The position numbers and the translations under genes are program-made. A stretch of DNA of 64,000 nucleotides from Nitrospirillum amazonense (GTDB taxonomy: Bacteria > Pseudomonadota > Alphaproteobacteria > Azospirillales > Azospirillaceae): assembly GCF_007828045.1 (NCBI RefSeq), contig NZ_VITN01000008.1, forward strand, positions 62,001 through 126,000. Direction: 5' to 3'. The number at the start of each line of letters is the position of its first letter. The first letter of the stretch is position 1. The notes beneath the pieces are model-generated. The model did not search any database. It worked only from the letters and a program-made list of their open reading frames with translations, and was not told the origin of the DNA. Shown in pieces: positions 1 through 9,932 of the stretch.

Positions 1-3000
1 CCGACCGGGCGGAAACGCTGGTCAACCTGGCGGGCACGATGACGGCCCTGGGGGCCCCGTGGCAGGCGGAATCCCTGGCGCGCCGGGCGGTGGCCCTGGC
101 GCCGGGAATGGCGCATGCGCATGGCAACCTGGGTACTGCCCTGGTGGCCCAGGGCTGTCTGGGAGAGGGCGCGCGCCACCTGGCCGAGGCCGGGGCGCTG
201 GACGCCGGTCAGCCGCTGATCCAGTTCAATCTGGGCCTGGCCCGCCTGGCGCAAGGGGACCTGGTGGCGGGTTGGCAGGGCTATGCCCGCCGCGACCTGG
301 GCGGGGCGGCGGCGGTTCCGCTACCGGCGCCGCCGTGGCGGGGGCGGGATTTGGCGGGACGCACCCTGCTGGTGCGGCGAGAACAGGGCCTGGGGGATGA
401 GCTGCTGTTCGCCAGCCTCTACCCCGACCTGGCGGGACAGGTGGGCCGACTGGTCATCGACTGCGACCCGCGCCTGGCCGCGCTGTTCGCCCGCGCTTTT
501 CCCGGGGCCGTCATCGCGCCGGCGGGCCGGACGCTCGATGGTGGCGACGCCCCGGTGCCCGACGCCGCCCTGTCGGCGGGCGACCTGCCGGCCCTGCTGC
601 GGCCGGATCTGGCCGGTTTCATCGGGGGGCCGGCGGCCTATCTGACCGCCGACCCGGGGTTGGCGGCGCTGTGGACCGGCCGCCTGGCGGCGCTGGGCCC
701 GGGGCTCAAGGTGGGTGTGTGCTGGCGCAGCGGCTTGCGGACGGAGGAACGCGGCCGGTTGCTGTACCCGCAGCTGGATGAGTGGGACCCGCTGCTGCGG
801 CTGCCGCATGTGCACTTTGTCAGCCTGCAGTATGACGGCGCGGCGGCGGAGCCCGAGTTGATGGCGGCAGAGGCGCGCCTGGGCATCCGCGTCCACCGTT
901 GGCCCGACCTGGATTTACGCGATGACCTGGACGGCGTCGCGGCCTTGATCAGCGGCCTGGATCTGGTGGTGACGGCCGGCACCGCCGTGTCGGAACTGGC
1001 CGGCGCCCTGGGCGTGCCGTGCTGGCGGCTGGGCGCCACCTTCGAATGGACCCGGCTGGGCAGCGGGGCGCGGCCCTGGTTCCCCGCGCAACAACCCTTC
1101 TTCCCGCCCGAGGGCGAGGTCATCGGCATGGTGCTGCCGCACCTCGCCTGGCGGCTGGCCGACTTGGCCCGGACCACCATTGCCGATGGCTTCGCGTCTT
1201 CGCCCCCGGCACCGTCACCCGACACGCTGTATACCGACGGTCTGGCGGCGCGCGACGCGGGCCGGGTGGACCTGGCCGTGGAGAGGCTGGGCCAGGCGGC
1301 GGACGCCGGCCATGCCGGCGCCCTTACGGCGCTGGCCGGCCTGCTGCGACGGGAGGAGCGCTGGGCGGCGGCGGCTGACCGATACCGCCAGCTGCTGCGC
1401 CTGCGCGCCGACAATGCCGAGGCGTTGTCCGGCCTGGGCCTCGCCCTTCAGGGCTTGGGCCAGGGGGCGGACGCCCTGCGCTGTCACGACCGGGCGGTAC
1501 AGCTGGCGCCGGACCGGGCGGCCCTGCATGCCAATCGCGGCCTGACGCTGACCGCGCTGGGCGATGATGCCGGGGCCGCCGATTCCCAGCGGCGGGCGAC
1601 GGAGGTCGAGCCCGGCTGGATCGGCGGTTGGGTCAACCTGGGCGTCGCCCTGACCCGGCTGAACCAGGCCGACGCCGCGCTGGAGGCCTTCGACCGGGCG
1701 CTGGCGATTGAGCCTGGATCGGCGGCGGCCTTGATGGGCTTGGCCAACCTGTGCCAGTTGCTGGGCAACCCCGGGGCCGCTGTCGTCCATCTGCGCGCCG
1801 TGCTGGCGTCGCGGCCCGATGACGCCGACACCCACCTCAACCTGGGCCGAGCCCTGTTCGACTTGCGGCTGGTGGAGGAGGCGCGCGCGCATTACCGCCG
1901 CGCGTTGGCGCTGCGTCCCGGCTGGGCCAAGGCCCGGTTGAACCTGTCCATGCTGGCGCTGGAGCTGGGTGATCTGGAGACTGGCTGGCGGGACCACCCC
2001 GCCCGCTTCGCCGTGCCCGATAGCACGGCCCGGCGTGACCTGGTGCTGCCGGCCTGGACCGGTGGCGACGTGCGGGACCGCGCCCTGCTGGTATGGGGCG
2101 AACAGGGCCTGGGCGATGAAATCCTGTTCGCCAGCTGCCTGCCCGGCCTGCTGCGCTGGCTGGGCGCGCGCGGTTGCCGCCGCCTGGTGGTGGAGGTGGA
2201 CGCCCGGCTGGTCGGCCTGCTGTCTCGGGCGCTGGAGCCGCAGGCGCCGGCGGGCCTGGAGCTGGTGGTGCGCGGCCGTTCCGACGCGCCACGCGACGCC
2301 GACATGCATGTGCCCCTGGGCGGCCTGCCGGCCCTGTTGCGCCGCGCGCTTGGGGACTTCCCGGCGGATCCGCCGCCCTGGCTGCGTCCCGATCCGCAGC
2401 GGGCGGCGTTTTGGCGCGGCCGTCTGGCCGCCTTGGGGCCGGGCCTCAAGATCGGCCTGTGCTGGCGCAGCGGCCTGCGCAGCCTGGGGCGGCACAACCT
2501 GTACCTGACCCTCATGCAGATGGCGCCGCTGCTGACCGTGCCGGATGTCCATTTCGTGGTGCTGCAGTACGACGCCCATGCCGGCGATGCGGCGGCGGAG
2601 ATGGCGGAGGTCGCCGCCGCCACCGGCGTGCCCCTGCACCTGTGGGATGACCTGGACCTGCGGAACGATCAGGACGGGGTGGCGGCGCTGATGGCGGGGC
2701 TGGACCTGGTGGTGTCGGCCGCCACGGCGGTGGGTGAGCTGTCGGCGGCCTTGGGCGTGCCCACCTGGCGTTTCCAGCACATGCCCGCCTGGGCGTCCCT
2801 GGGCACCGGGGCGCGGCCGTGGTTTCCGGCGCAGCGCCAGTGGTTTTCCGGCTGGGGCCCGCCGGAGGTGGTGGTGCCGGCCATGCGCGCGGCGCTGTTG
2901 CGCCTGAGGGCGGAGGCGGCGCCCGCCCCCCCGACGGACATGGCGGCCACGGTGGAGGCCGGCATGGCCGCCCATCGCGCCGGCGATTTGGCGGGGGCGG

Positions 3001-6000
3001 AGGCAGCCTATCGGGCGGTACTGGCGCGCGCACCCGGCGATGTCGATGCCCTGCATCTGCTGGGCGTGGTGATGGTGCAGGACGGCCGGGTGGATGAGGG
3101 CGCCGGCCTGCTGCGCCGCGCCGTGGCCGCGGACCCCACCTTCGCCCAGGCGCATAACAGCCTGGGCGGCGCCCTGCGGGCCGCCGGCGATTTGCCCGGC
3201 GCCCTGGCCGCCTTCAGCCGCGCCACGGAGCTGGTGCCGGATTATGCCGAGGCCTGGGGCAACCGGGCCGGTGTCCAGGCCGAGAGGGGCGCCTGGGACG
3301 CGGCGCTGGCGGCGGCGGATCGCGCCGTGGCGCTGCGTCCCGGTTACGCCAAGGCCCTGGTGGAGCGGGCCCGCGCCCTGGCCGGCCTGCGGCGCACGGC
3401 GGAGGGCCTGGCCGCCGCGCGCGCCGCCGTGGCGGCGGAGGAGACGCCATACACCCTGACCAATCTGGGCCTGGCCCTGGGGACGGAGGAAATGTGGGGC
3501 CTGGCGCGGGCGTGCCATGAACGGGCACTGGCCCTGGACCCCACCTATGTCGAGGCCGCCAACAACCTGGCCCTGACCTGGCTGGGTGAACGCGGCCCCA
3601 CGCGGGACGCCATTCGCCAGACCCAGGGCCGGGCCCGGGCGGGCTTCCAGCGGGCCCTGGCGCTGCGGCCGGATTTCCCGTCCGCGCGCTACAACCTGGC
3701 CATCCTGGACCTGGCCGAGGGGCGGCTGGCGGCCGGCTGGCCCGGCTACCAGGCCCGCTTCGACGCCGGCCAGGCCCTGCCCGATCGTCGCTTCCCCCAG
3801 GCCCGCTGGCAGGGGGAGGCGCTGGGCCGCCGCCGCCTGCTGGTATGGCGGGAACAGGGCCTGGGCGACGAGCTGCTGTTCGCCAGCCTGTACCGCGACC
3901 TGATCGCCGCCCATCCCGAGGCCCGCTTCGTCCTGGAATGCGATGCCCGGCTGGCCGGCTACTTCACCCGCGCCTTCGTGGCGCGGGGGGACGATCGGGT
4001 GATGGTGGCGCCGGACTTCATCACCGCCGCTGCCGCCGGCGCCGACCTGCATATCCCCGCTGGCGACCTGCCCCAACTGCTGCGGGATGGCCTGGGTGCC
4101 TTCACGGGGCGGGCCTACCTGGGGCCCGATCCGGCGCGCCTGGCCGTCTGGCGGGCACGGGTGGACGCGCTGGGGCCGGGCCTGCGTGTGGGCCTGTGCT
4201 GGCAGAGCATGGTGCGCGACCTGGACCGCGACAGCGCCTACACCCGCCTGGCCGACTGGGCGCCCCTGCTGCGCCTGCCAGGCGTCATCCCGGTGATGCT
4301 GCAATATGGCGCGGTCGAGGAGGAGGTGCGCGCGGTGGAGTCCGCCCTGGGCGTCACCCTGCACCGTTGGGCCGACACCGACCTGCGCCAGGATCTGGAG
4401 GCGGCGGGCGCCCTGACCGCCTGCCTGGATTTGGTGGTCACCGCCCCCACCTCCGTCGGCGAACTGGCGGGCGCCCTGGGCGTGCCGGTCTGGCGGGTGG
4501 GCACGCGCATGGACTGGTCCATGCTGGGCACCGCCGTGCGGCCCTGGTTCGCCGCGATGGCGGTGGTGCCGGCCCCGGCCGACGGTCGCGCCGCCGACGT
4601 GGTACCGACGGTGGCGGCCGCCGTGGATCGGCTGAGCCGTGGGATGCCCATGCCCCCGCAACCGTCCCCTTCCGATGTGGACGGCCTGCTGGCCGACGCC
4701 GCCGCGCGCCATCAGGCCGGCGACGCCGCCGGCGCCCTGGCGCCGTATCGCGCCGTGCTGGACCGTCAGCCGGACCAGCCGGTGGCCCTGCATCTCCTGG
4801 GCTTGGCCCTGGCGCAGCTGGGCCGGGCGGAGGCGGGACTGCCCTTCCTGCGCCGGGCGGTCGAGGTGGCGCCCGGTTATGCCGCCGCCCAGTCCAATCT
4901 GGGCAACGTGCTGCAGACCCTGGGGCGTGCGGCGGAGGCCGAGGGCCATTACCGCCTGGCCCTGGACGCGGAGCCGGACCGGCCGGACGTGCTGACCAAC
5001 CTGGGCAACGCCCTGCTGGCCCAGGGGCGCGCGGCGGCGGCGGCGGCCTGCCAGGAACGGGCCCTGGAGTTGGCGCCGAACCTAGCGGCGGCCGCGTCCA
5101 ACCTGGGTACGGCCTTGCTGGCGCTGGACCGACCGGCGGCGGCCATCGACGCCTTCCGCCGGGCGCTGGGCGGTGCCTTGTTGCCGCACGAGGTGCCGGA
5201 CACCCGGGATCCCGTGGTCATCGACGCCCTCTGCGGCCTGGGCGAGGCCCTGCGCCGCGCTGGCGACATCTTCGCCGGACCGCCCTGGCTGGAGCGGGCG
5301 GTGGCCCTGGCGCCCGAGCAGGCGACGGCGTGGAACAACCGGGGCCGCTGCCTGAACGATGCCGGCCGCTATGCCGCCGCCGGCGACAGCTACGCCCGCG
5401 CCATCGACCTGGATCCGGCCCTGGCCACGGCGCGCTTCAACCGCGGCCTGGTCGATTTGCAACTGGGCACCCTGGACCGGGGCTGGCAGGGCTATGCCTG
5501 GCGCTTCGCGGCCGAGGACAAGGGCGGTGCCCCCCGCTTCGACCGGCCGGCTTGGCGCGGGGAAACCCTGGCCGGGCGCAGCCTGCGGGTTTGGCATGAA
5601 CAGGGACTGGGGGATGAGCTGCTGTTCGCCAGCCTCTATCCCGCCCTGGCCGCGCGGGCGGCCGACCAAGGGGCCACGGCCGTCCTGGTGGAATGCGATC
5701 CGCGCCTGGCCGGTTTGCTGGCGCGCAGCTTCCCCACCCTGCGCTTCCTGCCACGGCCGCGCCGACAGGGGGCGGCCGCGCTGGAGCCGGCGGGCGCCGA
5801 CCTGGTGGTGGCGGCGGGCGACCTGGCGGCCCTTTTGGCGCCCGCCTTGGCGGATTTCGCCCGTGATGGCGCGGCGGCGGGCTATCTGCTGCCCGATCCC
5901 GGGCGGGTGACCCACTGGCGGGGCCGATTGGCGGAACTGGCTTCGGGGCCGGCCCTGGTGGTGGGAATCGCCTGGCGTTCCGGCCAGCTCAGCACCGAAC

Positions 6001-6416
6001 GCTCGCGCGCCTATTCCACGCTGGCCCAGTGGCGGCCCCTCCTGTCCCTGCCGGGGGTGGTGGCGGTCAGCCTGCACTATCAGCCGGCGGTGGAGGAGAT
6101 CGCGGCGCTGAAGCGCGACCACGGCCTGACGGTCCACCGCTTCGCCGACGCCGACCTGCGCGACGACCTGGAAACGGCGGCGGCCCTGACGGCCGCCTGC
6201 GACCTGGTCATCAGCGCCGCCACGGCGGTGGGGGAGATGGCCGGGGCGGTGGGCACCCCCTGCTGGCGCTTCGCCTCGCGCGACTGGACGACCCTGGGCA
6301 CCCCGGTGCGGCCGTGGTTTCCGTCGCACCGCCTGTTCGCGCTGGAGAAATACCAGCTGGAACCCGCGTTGGCGCTGGGGGCCATGGCCATGCAGCTCCG
6401 GGGGTTGGTGGGATAA
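1..6416 (+). CDS. Giant TPR / glycosyltransferase-like protein, four tandem modules (5'-truncated)
   Basis: The reading frame is open from base 3 and already TPR-like, so the start lies outside the window; the first internal ATG is at 39, leaving at least 2125 residues. Four modules of about 580 residues follow one another. Each has several TPRs (alanine/leucine-rich, with NLG and A-x-x-x-x-x-R-A-L-x-L-x-P signatures), then a GT-B-like domain with the motif EQGLGDE(L/I)LFAS near residues 115, 690, 1272 and 1855 (counted from 39), then a WRSG or WQSM strand. Each ends with DLV-(V/I)-(T/S)-A-x-(T/A) followed by GALG-P-WR and a terminal PWF-P motif. This resembles the C-terminal domain of TPR proteins related to GT9/GT41-type glycosyltransferases. 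A role in protein or polysaccharide glycosylation is inferred; no acceptor is visible. It is convergent with the next gene, 7 bp away, with no clear terminator between. Confidence 0.85.
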   Translation, partial: DRAETLVNLAGTMTALGAPWQAESLARRAVALAPGMAHAHGNLGTALVAQGCLGEGARHLAEAGALDAGQPLIQFNLGLARLAQGDLVAGWQGYARRDLGGAAAVPLPAPPWRGRDLAGRTLLVRREQGLGDELLFASLYPDLAGQVGRLVIDCDPRLAALFARAFPGAVIAPAGRTLDGGDAPVPDAALSAGDLPALLRPDLAGFIGGPAAYLTADPGLAALWTGRLAALGPGLKVGVCWRSGLRTEERGRLLYPQLDEWDPLLRLPHVHFVSLQYDGAAAEPELMAAEARLGIRVHRWPDLDLRDDLDGVAALISGLDLVVTAGTAVSELAGALGVPCWRLGATFEWTRLGSGARPWFPAQQPFFPPEGEVIGMVLPHLAWRLADLARTTIADGFASSPPAPSPDTLYTDGLAARDAGRVDLAVERLGQAADAGHAGALTALAGLLRREERWAAAADRYRQLLRLRADNAEALSGLGLALQGLGQGADALRCHDRAVQLAPDRAALHANRGLTLTALGDDAGAADSQRRATEVEPGWIGGWVNLGVALTRLNQADAALEAFDRALAIEPGSAAALMGLANLCQLLGNPGAAVVHLRAVLASRPDDADTHLNLGRALFDLRLVEEARAHYRRALALRPGWAKARLNLSMLALELGDLETGWRDHPARFAVPDSTARRDLVLPAWTGGDVRDRALLVWGEQGLGDEILFASCLPGLLRWLGARGCRRLVVEVDARLVGLLSRALEPQAPAGLELVVRGRSDAPRDADMHVPLGGLPALLRRALGDFPADPPPWLRPDPQRAAFWRGRLAALGPGLKIGLCWRSGLRSLGRHNLYLTLMQMAPLLTVPDVHFVVLQYDAHAGDAAAEMAEVAAATGVPLHLWDDLDLRNDQDGVAALMAGLDLVVSAATAVGELSAALGVPTWRFQHMPAWASLGTGARPWFPAQRQWFSGWGPPEVVVPAMRAALLRLRAEAAPAPPTDMAATVEAGMAAHRAGDLAGAEAAYRAVLARAPGDVDALHLLGVVMVQDGRVDEGAGLLRRAVAADPTFAQAHNSLGGALRAAGDLPGALAAFSRATELVPDYAEAWGNRAGVQAERGAWDAALAAADRAVALRPGYAKALVERARALAGLRRTAEGLAAARAAVAAEETPYTLTNLGLALGTEEMWGLARACHERALALDPTYVEAANNLALTWLGERGPTRDAIRQTQGRARAGFQRALALRPDFPSARYNLAILDLAEGRLAAGWPGYQARFDAGQALPDRRFPQARWQGEALGRRRLLVWREQGLGDELLFASLYRDLIAAHPEARFVLECDARLAGYFTRAFVARGDDRVMVAPDFITAAAAGADLHIPAGDLPQLLRDGLGAFTGRAYLGPDPARLAVWRARVDALGPGLRVGLCWQSMVRDLDRDSAYTRLADWAPLLRLPGVIPVMLQYGAVEEEVRAVESALGVTLHRWADTDLRQDLEAAGALTACLDLVVTAPTSVGELAGALGVPVWRVGTRMDWSMLGTAVRPWFAAMAVVPAPADGRAADVVPTVAAAVDRLSRGMPMPPQPSPSDVDGLLADAAARHQAGDAAGALAPYRAVLDRQPDQPVALHLLGLALAQLGRAEAGLPFLRRAVEVAPGYAAAQSNLGNVLQTLGRAAEAEGHYRLALDAEPDRPDVLTNLGNALLAQGRAAAAAACQERALELAPNLAAAASNLGTALLALDRPAAAIDAFRRALGGALLPHEVPDTRDPVVIDALCGLGEALRRAGDIFAGPPWLERAVALAPEQATAWNNRGRCLNDAGRYAAAGDSYARAIDLDPALATARFNRGLVDLQLGTLDRGWQGYAWRFAAEDKGGAPRFDRPAWRGETLAGRSLRVWHEQGLGDELLFASLYPALAARAADQGATAVLVECDPRLAGLLARSFPTLRFLPRPRRQGAAALEPAGADLVVAAGDLAALLAPALADFARDGAAAGYLLPDPGRVTHWRGRLAELASGPALVVGIAWRSGQLSTERSRAYSTLAQWRPLLSLPGVVAVSLHYQPAVEEIAALKRDHGLTVHRFADADLRDDLETAAALTAACDLVISAATAVGEMAGAVGTPCWRFASRDWTTLGTPVRPWFPSHRLFALEKYQLEPALALGAMAMQLRGLVG

Positions 6417-6423
6417 GCCCGGG

Positions 6424-7566
6424 TCAGCGCCCGGCGGGAATGTCCCATTCCTGCAGGGTGCGGCTGGGGGCGTCGCCGTCGTCGAAACCGTGGATGGCGA
6501 CGTGGGTGCGGCCGCTGCGGTAGGCCCAGACCTCGGCCCAGGCGTACAGGCGGTCCATCTCTCCCGTACCGCCAGCCTTGACCGCCGCCAGGGGCGACCC
6601 GCCGGACCCGATGATCACCTGCCAAGCTTGTCCACCCTGGGCCTTGGTCGGCTGCCAGGCGTGGAAGATGTGCTCATGCCCGCAGAAATAGGTGGCGTGG
6701 TGGCGTTCCACGATCTCCCAGAAGGTGTCGCGCAGGACCTCGCCGCCCGTCTCCAGGCCGGTTTCCTTCTCGGCCTTGCCCACCTTGTCCTTCGGGACGG
6801 GGAAGTCGTAATTGTAGGCCATCTTGTGGCCGAAGATGTAGACATGGGTGGCGCCGCGCGCCTCGGCCGCTGTCAGGTCGGCCTCCAGCCAGGCGACGGG
6901 TGCTGTGCCGTCGGCACCGCTGGGGTCGGTGTTGATGACGGCGATGTGCACCGGGCCGGTGTCGAAGCTGTAGGTCAGCTGGCGCTGGTCGCTGGTGATG
7001 CGGTCGGTGCCGTTGGCCGGCGTGTTGTCCACCGACCAATGGGTGGCGGGCATGCCTGTCAGCCGCTGCCACAGCGGGGCGTCCAGCACCAGGTCGCCCA
7101 TGTTGGCCCGCCAGGCGTCCTCATTGGCGGTGTTGGCCAGCTTCAGGGTCTTGCCGTTGGGCTGCTTGACCTTGCTTTCCGTTTCATGGTTGCCGGCCAC
7201 GGGCAGGACGTAGGTGCCCGTCTCCATCAAGGGTGCCATCATGCCGCGCCAATAGGCGTACTCGCGGTCCAGCAGCGGCCGGTCCGGGGTGTAGCCCATG
7301 ACCATGTCGCCCAGGAAGATGAAGGCCTGGGCGTGGGCCGCCTGCACCTCGCGGCCGATGCGGGCCAGCTGCCGTGTCGCCTGCAGGAACGGGGCGTCGT
7401 GCACCGTCAGGCGTGGGTCGTCCGTATCCTGGCGGCTGTCGCCCACCGTGGCGAAATGGAAGACCACCGGGTCGTCGGCGGGCGCCGCCCAGGCGGCTGG
7501 GGCGGCGGGCAAGGCGGCGGACAGGCAGGCGCCGGCAAGCGCCAGCAGGGGGGCGGGGCGGATCAT
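6424..7566 (-). CDS. Secreted calcineurin-like metallophosphoesterase
   Basis: 380 residues. An N-terminal signal peptide (about residues 1-28, ending AAWA-AP) implies a periplasmic or secreted enzyme. Metallophosphoesterase motifs occur in order: GDSRQD near residue 42, a GDM motif, GNHE, GHKMAYNYDFP and CGHEH near the C-terminus, giving the usual Asp/His/Asn ligands for a two-metal centre. The expected reaction is hydrolysis of phosphate mono- or diesters; the substrate is not evident. The ATG has an AGGA Shine-Dalgarno 8 nt upstream. It lies 65 bp behind a TonB receptor on the same strand, so the pair may form one operon in which a phosphorylated substrate is imported or trimmed, although a terminator-like hairpin lies between them. 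Confidence 0.85.
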   Translation of the reverse strand: MIRPAPLLALAGACLSAALPAAPAAWAAPADDPVVFHFATVGDSRQDTDDPRLTVHDAPFLQATRQLARIGREVQAAHAQAFIFLGDMVMGYTPDRPLLDREYAYWRGMMAPLMETGTYVLPVAGNHETESKVKQPNGKTLKLANTANEDAWRANMGDLVLDAPLWQRLTGMPATHWSVDNTPANGTDRITSDQRQLTYSFDTGPVHIAVINTDPSGADGTAPVAWLEADLTAAEARGATHVYIFGHKMAYNYDFPVPKDKVGKAEKETGLETGGEVLRDTFWEIVERHHATYFCGHEHIFHAWQPTKAQGGQAWQVIIGSGGSPLAAVKAGGTGEMDRLYAWAEVWAYRSGRTHVAIHGFDDGDAPSRTLQEWDIPAGR

Positions 7567-7576
7567 GGGGGAATCC

Positions 7577-7614
7577 TGAAAATGGGAAAGGGGGGCGACC
7601 AGGCGGCCGCCCCC
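7577..7614 (-). terminator. Hairpin with T-rich tail between TonB receptor and phosphatase genes
   Basis: On the minus strand GGGGGCG and CGCCCCC form a 7-bp GC stem, followed by CTTTCCCATTTTC. It sits after the receptor stop codon and just before the phosphatase start, so it could be a full terminator or a partial attenuator that lowers downstream expression. Confidence 0.45.
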
Positions 7615-7631
7615 GACGGTTGCGCCTAGGC

Positions 7632-9932
7632 TCAGTATTTGACCTGGATGGTGCCCTGGATCTGGCGCCCGGCCTGGAAGGTGTAGAGGCCGCCGCCATA
7701 GGTGGTGATGGCCCGGTCGTTGGCCAGGTTGAAGGCCGCCAGCTTCAGCCGCACCATGCCGAAGTCATACGAGACCGAAGCGTCGGTGGTGGTGTACTCG
7801 GGGATCTCCCACGCCTGGCCCGGCGCCAGGAAGGTGCCGTCGGCGGTGGTGGTGGCGGTATTGCCGTTGTAGGCCACCACTTGGCGGCCCACCTGCTTGC
7901 GGCTCAGCGTCATCTGCCAGGGGCCCTGGTTGAACAGCACGCCGATGGCGTCGGTCCACTTCGGCACCTTGGTAAGGCCCTGGTGCGCCGTCAGGTCCTT
8001 GGCGGCGTTGATGGAACCGTTGACGAAGAAGGTCACGCCGTTGTCGAAGCTGTAGGCCGCCTGGCCTTCCACGCCGCTGTACCGGGCGTTGCCGGCGTTG
8101 ACGTAGAACTGGCCGGTGGGGTCCGCGACCGACAGGTTGGTGACGTCGATCTTGTAAATATCGGCGTCGACCGTGACGTTGTCGCGGCTCCACACCGCGC
8201 CCAGCTGGTAGTTGGTGGTTTCCTGCGGCTTCAGGGCGTTCAGGTCCAGGTTGTTGACGTACAGCGTGGACAGCGACGGGATCAGGAAGCCGGTGGCGTA
8301 CTGGGCGTAGACCGCCACGTCCGGCGTGATCTTGTAGTTGGCCGTCAGGAACTTCAGCGTCTTGTCATAGACGTTGTCGCCGTGCAGCGGCCCGCGGGTG
8401 AAGTTGGTGACGCCGCTGTTCTCCATGGCGGCGTCCACGGTGCGGTCGAAGTTCACGTACTTGACGCCCGGGGTGATGGTCAGCCGCTCGATGGGGCGCA
8501 GCTCGAAGTCGGCGAACAGCTGGTACTGGAACCACGAGCTGTCCTCCAGCGTCTTGACGTTGGAGATGTTCTTCACCACCGGGGTCGTCAGGCTGGAATA
8601 CTTCAGGTCGTCGATACCCTGGGTCAGGTCCTGCAGCAGGTTGTGCCGGTCGGTGCTGGAGGTTTCCACCAGGCCGCCCACCTTCAGCGTGCCGAAGGTC
8701 CAGTCCTTGTTGCCGCGCAGGATGTCGCCGAAGACGCGGTAGCGGTTGCCCTTGCTGTAGCCGCCGATGTCGGTCTTGGGCAGGTTCTTGTTGCCGACGG
8801 CGGAGGTGTTGGCCGCCCCCACCAGGCCCGTGACGTCGTTCACCGACTCTGTCTGGTTGGAATAGAAATTGGTATAGGCGTCGTTGTCGACGCTATAGCC
8901 GTCACCCAGGTCGCCCTTCAGGTTGACATAGTCGAAGTCGCTGGATTTACGCTGCTGATTGTACTTGTAGTAATGCTCGTCCTTGGGGTTGTCGTTCAGC
9001 GCGAAATCCTTGCCGTAGGCCACGACCTGGGCCCAGGTTTCGCCCGGGCCGGCGTCGGACTGGTAGAAGTGGGTGCGGTTATGGGTGGCGAACAGCGTCG
9101 CCTGCCACTTCTCGCTGATGGGCACCTGGATCTTGATCAGCTGGTTCTGGGCGTCGCCGCCGGAAAAGCTCAGCTCGCCGTCCGACTGCCGTTCATCGAA
9201 GTTCAGCAGGATCTTGGTGCCGCCCAGCTCATCCAGCTTGCCGGTCTGGATGGTGGAGACGAAGTTCTGGGTGTTGAACGAACCGAAGGTGATCTTCTGC
9301 GACAGGCCGAACGTGTCGTCCACGGTGGGCGAGAAATAGTGGATGGCGCCGCCGAAGTTGGCCTGGCCCAGGTCGCCCGCCGCGCCCGGTCCGCGGTCCA
9401 CGACGGCCGACCCGATGGTGGACGCCGGGAAGTACGAGGCGGGGTGGTGCGTCGGATCGTTGGTGTCGCCGAAGGCCATGCCGTCGTAGGTGATGTTGAA
9501 CTGCCCGTCGGCGAAGCCGCGCAGGGTGACCTTGTTGGTCTCCCCAACGCCGCCGCCGTTGGAGGCGATGCCGCCGATGCTGGGGGCGATCAGGACGGTG
9601 GTGGTGAAGTCGCCGGTCTCGGGCGTCGCCTGCTCGATGTAACGGCGGCTGATGATGGACTTGGGCTGGCTCTGGTCCAGCGACGCCTTCACGGGCGCCT
9701 CGGCGGCGGCGCGGTTGCGCTCCGCCTCGATCAGGATGGTGTCCACGTCCACACCTTCCGAGCCGGTGCCGGCGGTGGAGCGGCTGGCGCCCCCGCTGGT
9801 GTCGCCATTGGCGTCGGCGGCGGCATCGGCGGGCGCCGCCCAGGCACCGCCGGCCCAGGCCATGCCCACGGCGCTGCCGGCCAGTAAAGCGGCGCGGAGG
9901 AAACGGCGGCTGCTTCTTGTTTTGTTGAACAT
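7632..9932 (-). CDS. TonB-dependent outer-membrane receptor
   Basis: About 766 residues. I chose the ATG at 9932 because GGGGAG lies 7 nt upstream; an alternative ATG at 9947 has no such site. A signal peptide (RRFLRAALLAGSAVGMAWAG, cleaved near AWA-AP) is followed by a plug domain (TTTVLIAPSIGGIASNGGG, with LRGFADGQFNITYDGMAFGD) and a long beta-barrel ending in a terminal aromatic strand (GTIQVKY). It imports an iron chelate or other large ligand using TonB energy; the ligand is not deducible. A phosphoesterase follows on the same strand. A Fur-like box about 275 bp upstream of the start suggests iron regulation. There is no sign of truncation. Confidence 0.9.
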   Translation of the reverse strand: MFNKTRSSRRFLRAALLAGSAVGMAWAGGAWAAPADAAADANGDTSGGASRSTAGTGSEGVDVDTILIEAERNRAAAEAPVKASLDQSQPKSIISRRYIEQATPETGDFTTTVLIAPSIGGIASNGGGVGETNKVTLRGFADGQFNITYDGMAFGDTNDPTHHPASYFPASTIGSAVVDRGPGAAGDLGQANFGGAIHYFSPTVDDTFGLSQKITFGSFNTQNFVSTIQTGKLDELGGTKILLNFDERQSDGELSFSGGDAQNQLIKIQVPISEKWQATLFATHNRTHFYQSDAGPGETWAQVVAYGKDFALNDNPKDEHYYKYNQQRKSSDFDYVNLKGDLGDGYSVDNDAYTNFYSNQTESVNDVTGLVGAANTSAVGNKNLPKTDIGGYSKGNRYRVFGDILRGNKDWTFGTLKVGGLVETSSTDRHNLLQDLTQGIDDLKYSSLTTPVVKNISNVKTLEDSSWFQYQLFADFELRPIERLTITPGVKYVNFDRTVDAAMENSGVTNFTRGPLHGDNVYDKTLKFLTANYKITPDVAVYAQYATGFLIPSLSTLYVNNLDLNALKPQETTNYQLGAVWSRDNVTVDADIYKIDVTNLSVADPTGQFYVNAGNARYSGVEGQAAYSFDNGVTFFVNGSINAAKDLTAHQGLTKVPKWTDAIGVLFNQGPWQMTLSRKQVGRQVVAYNGNTATTTADGTFLAPGQAWEIPEYTTTDASVSYDFGMVRLKLAAFNLANDRAITTYGGGLYTFQAGRQIQGTIQVKY

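Noticed and set aside
1215-4949. Very long open frame on the minus strand inside the TPR giant
   Set aside because: It mirrors the codon pattern of the plus-strand gene, is rich in Q, G, H and R, and has no domain features: a GC-driven shadow.
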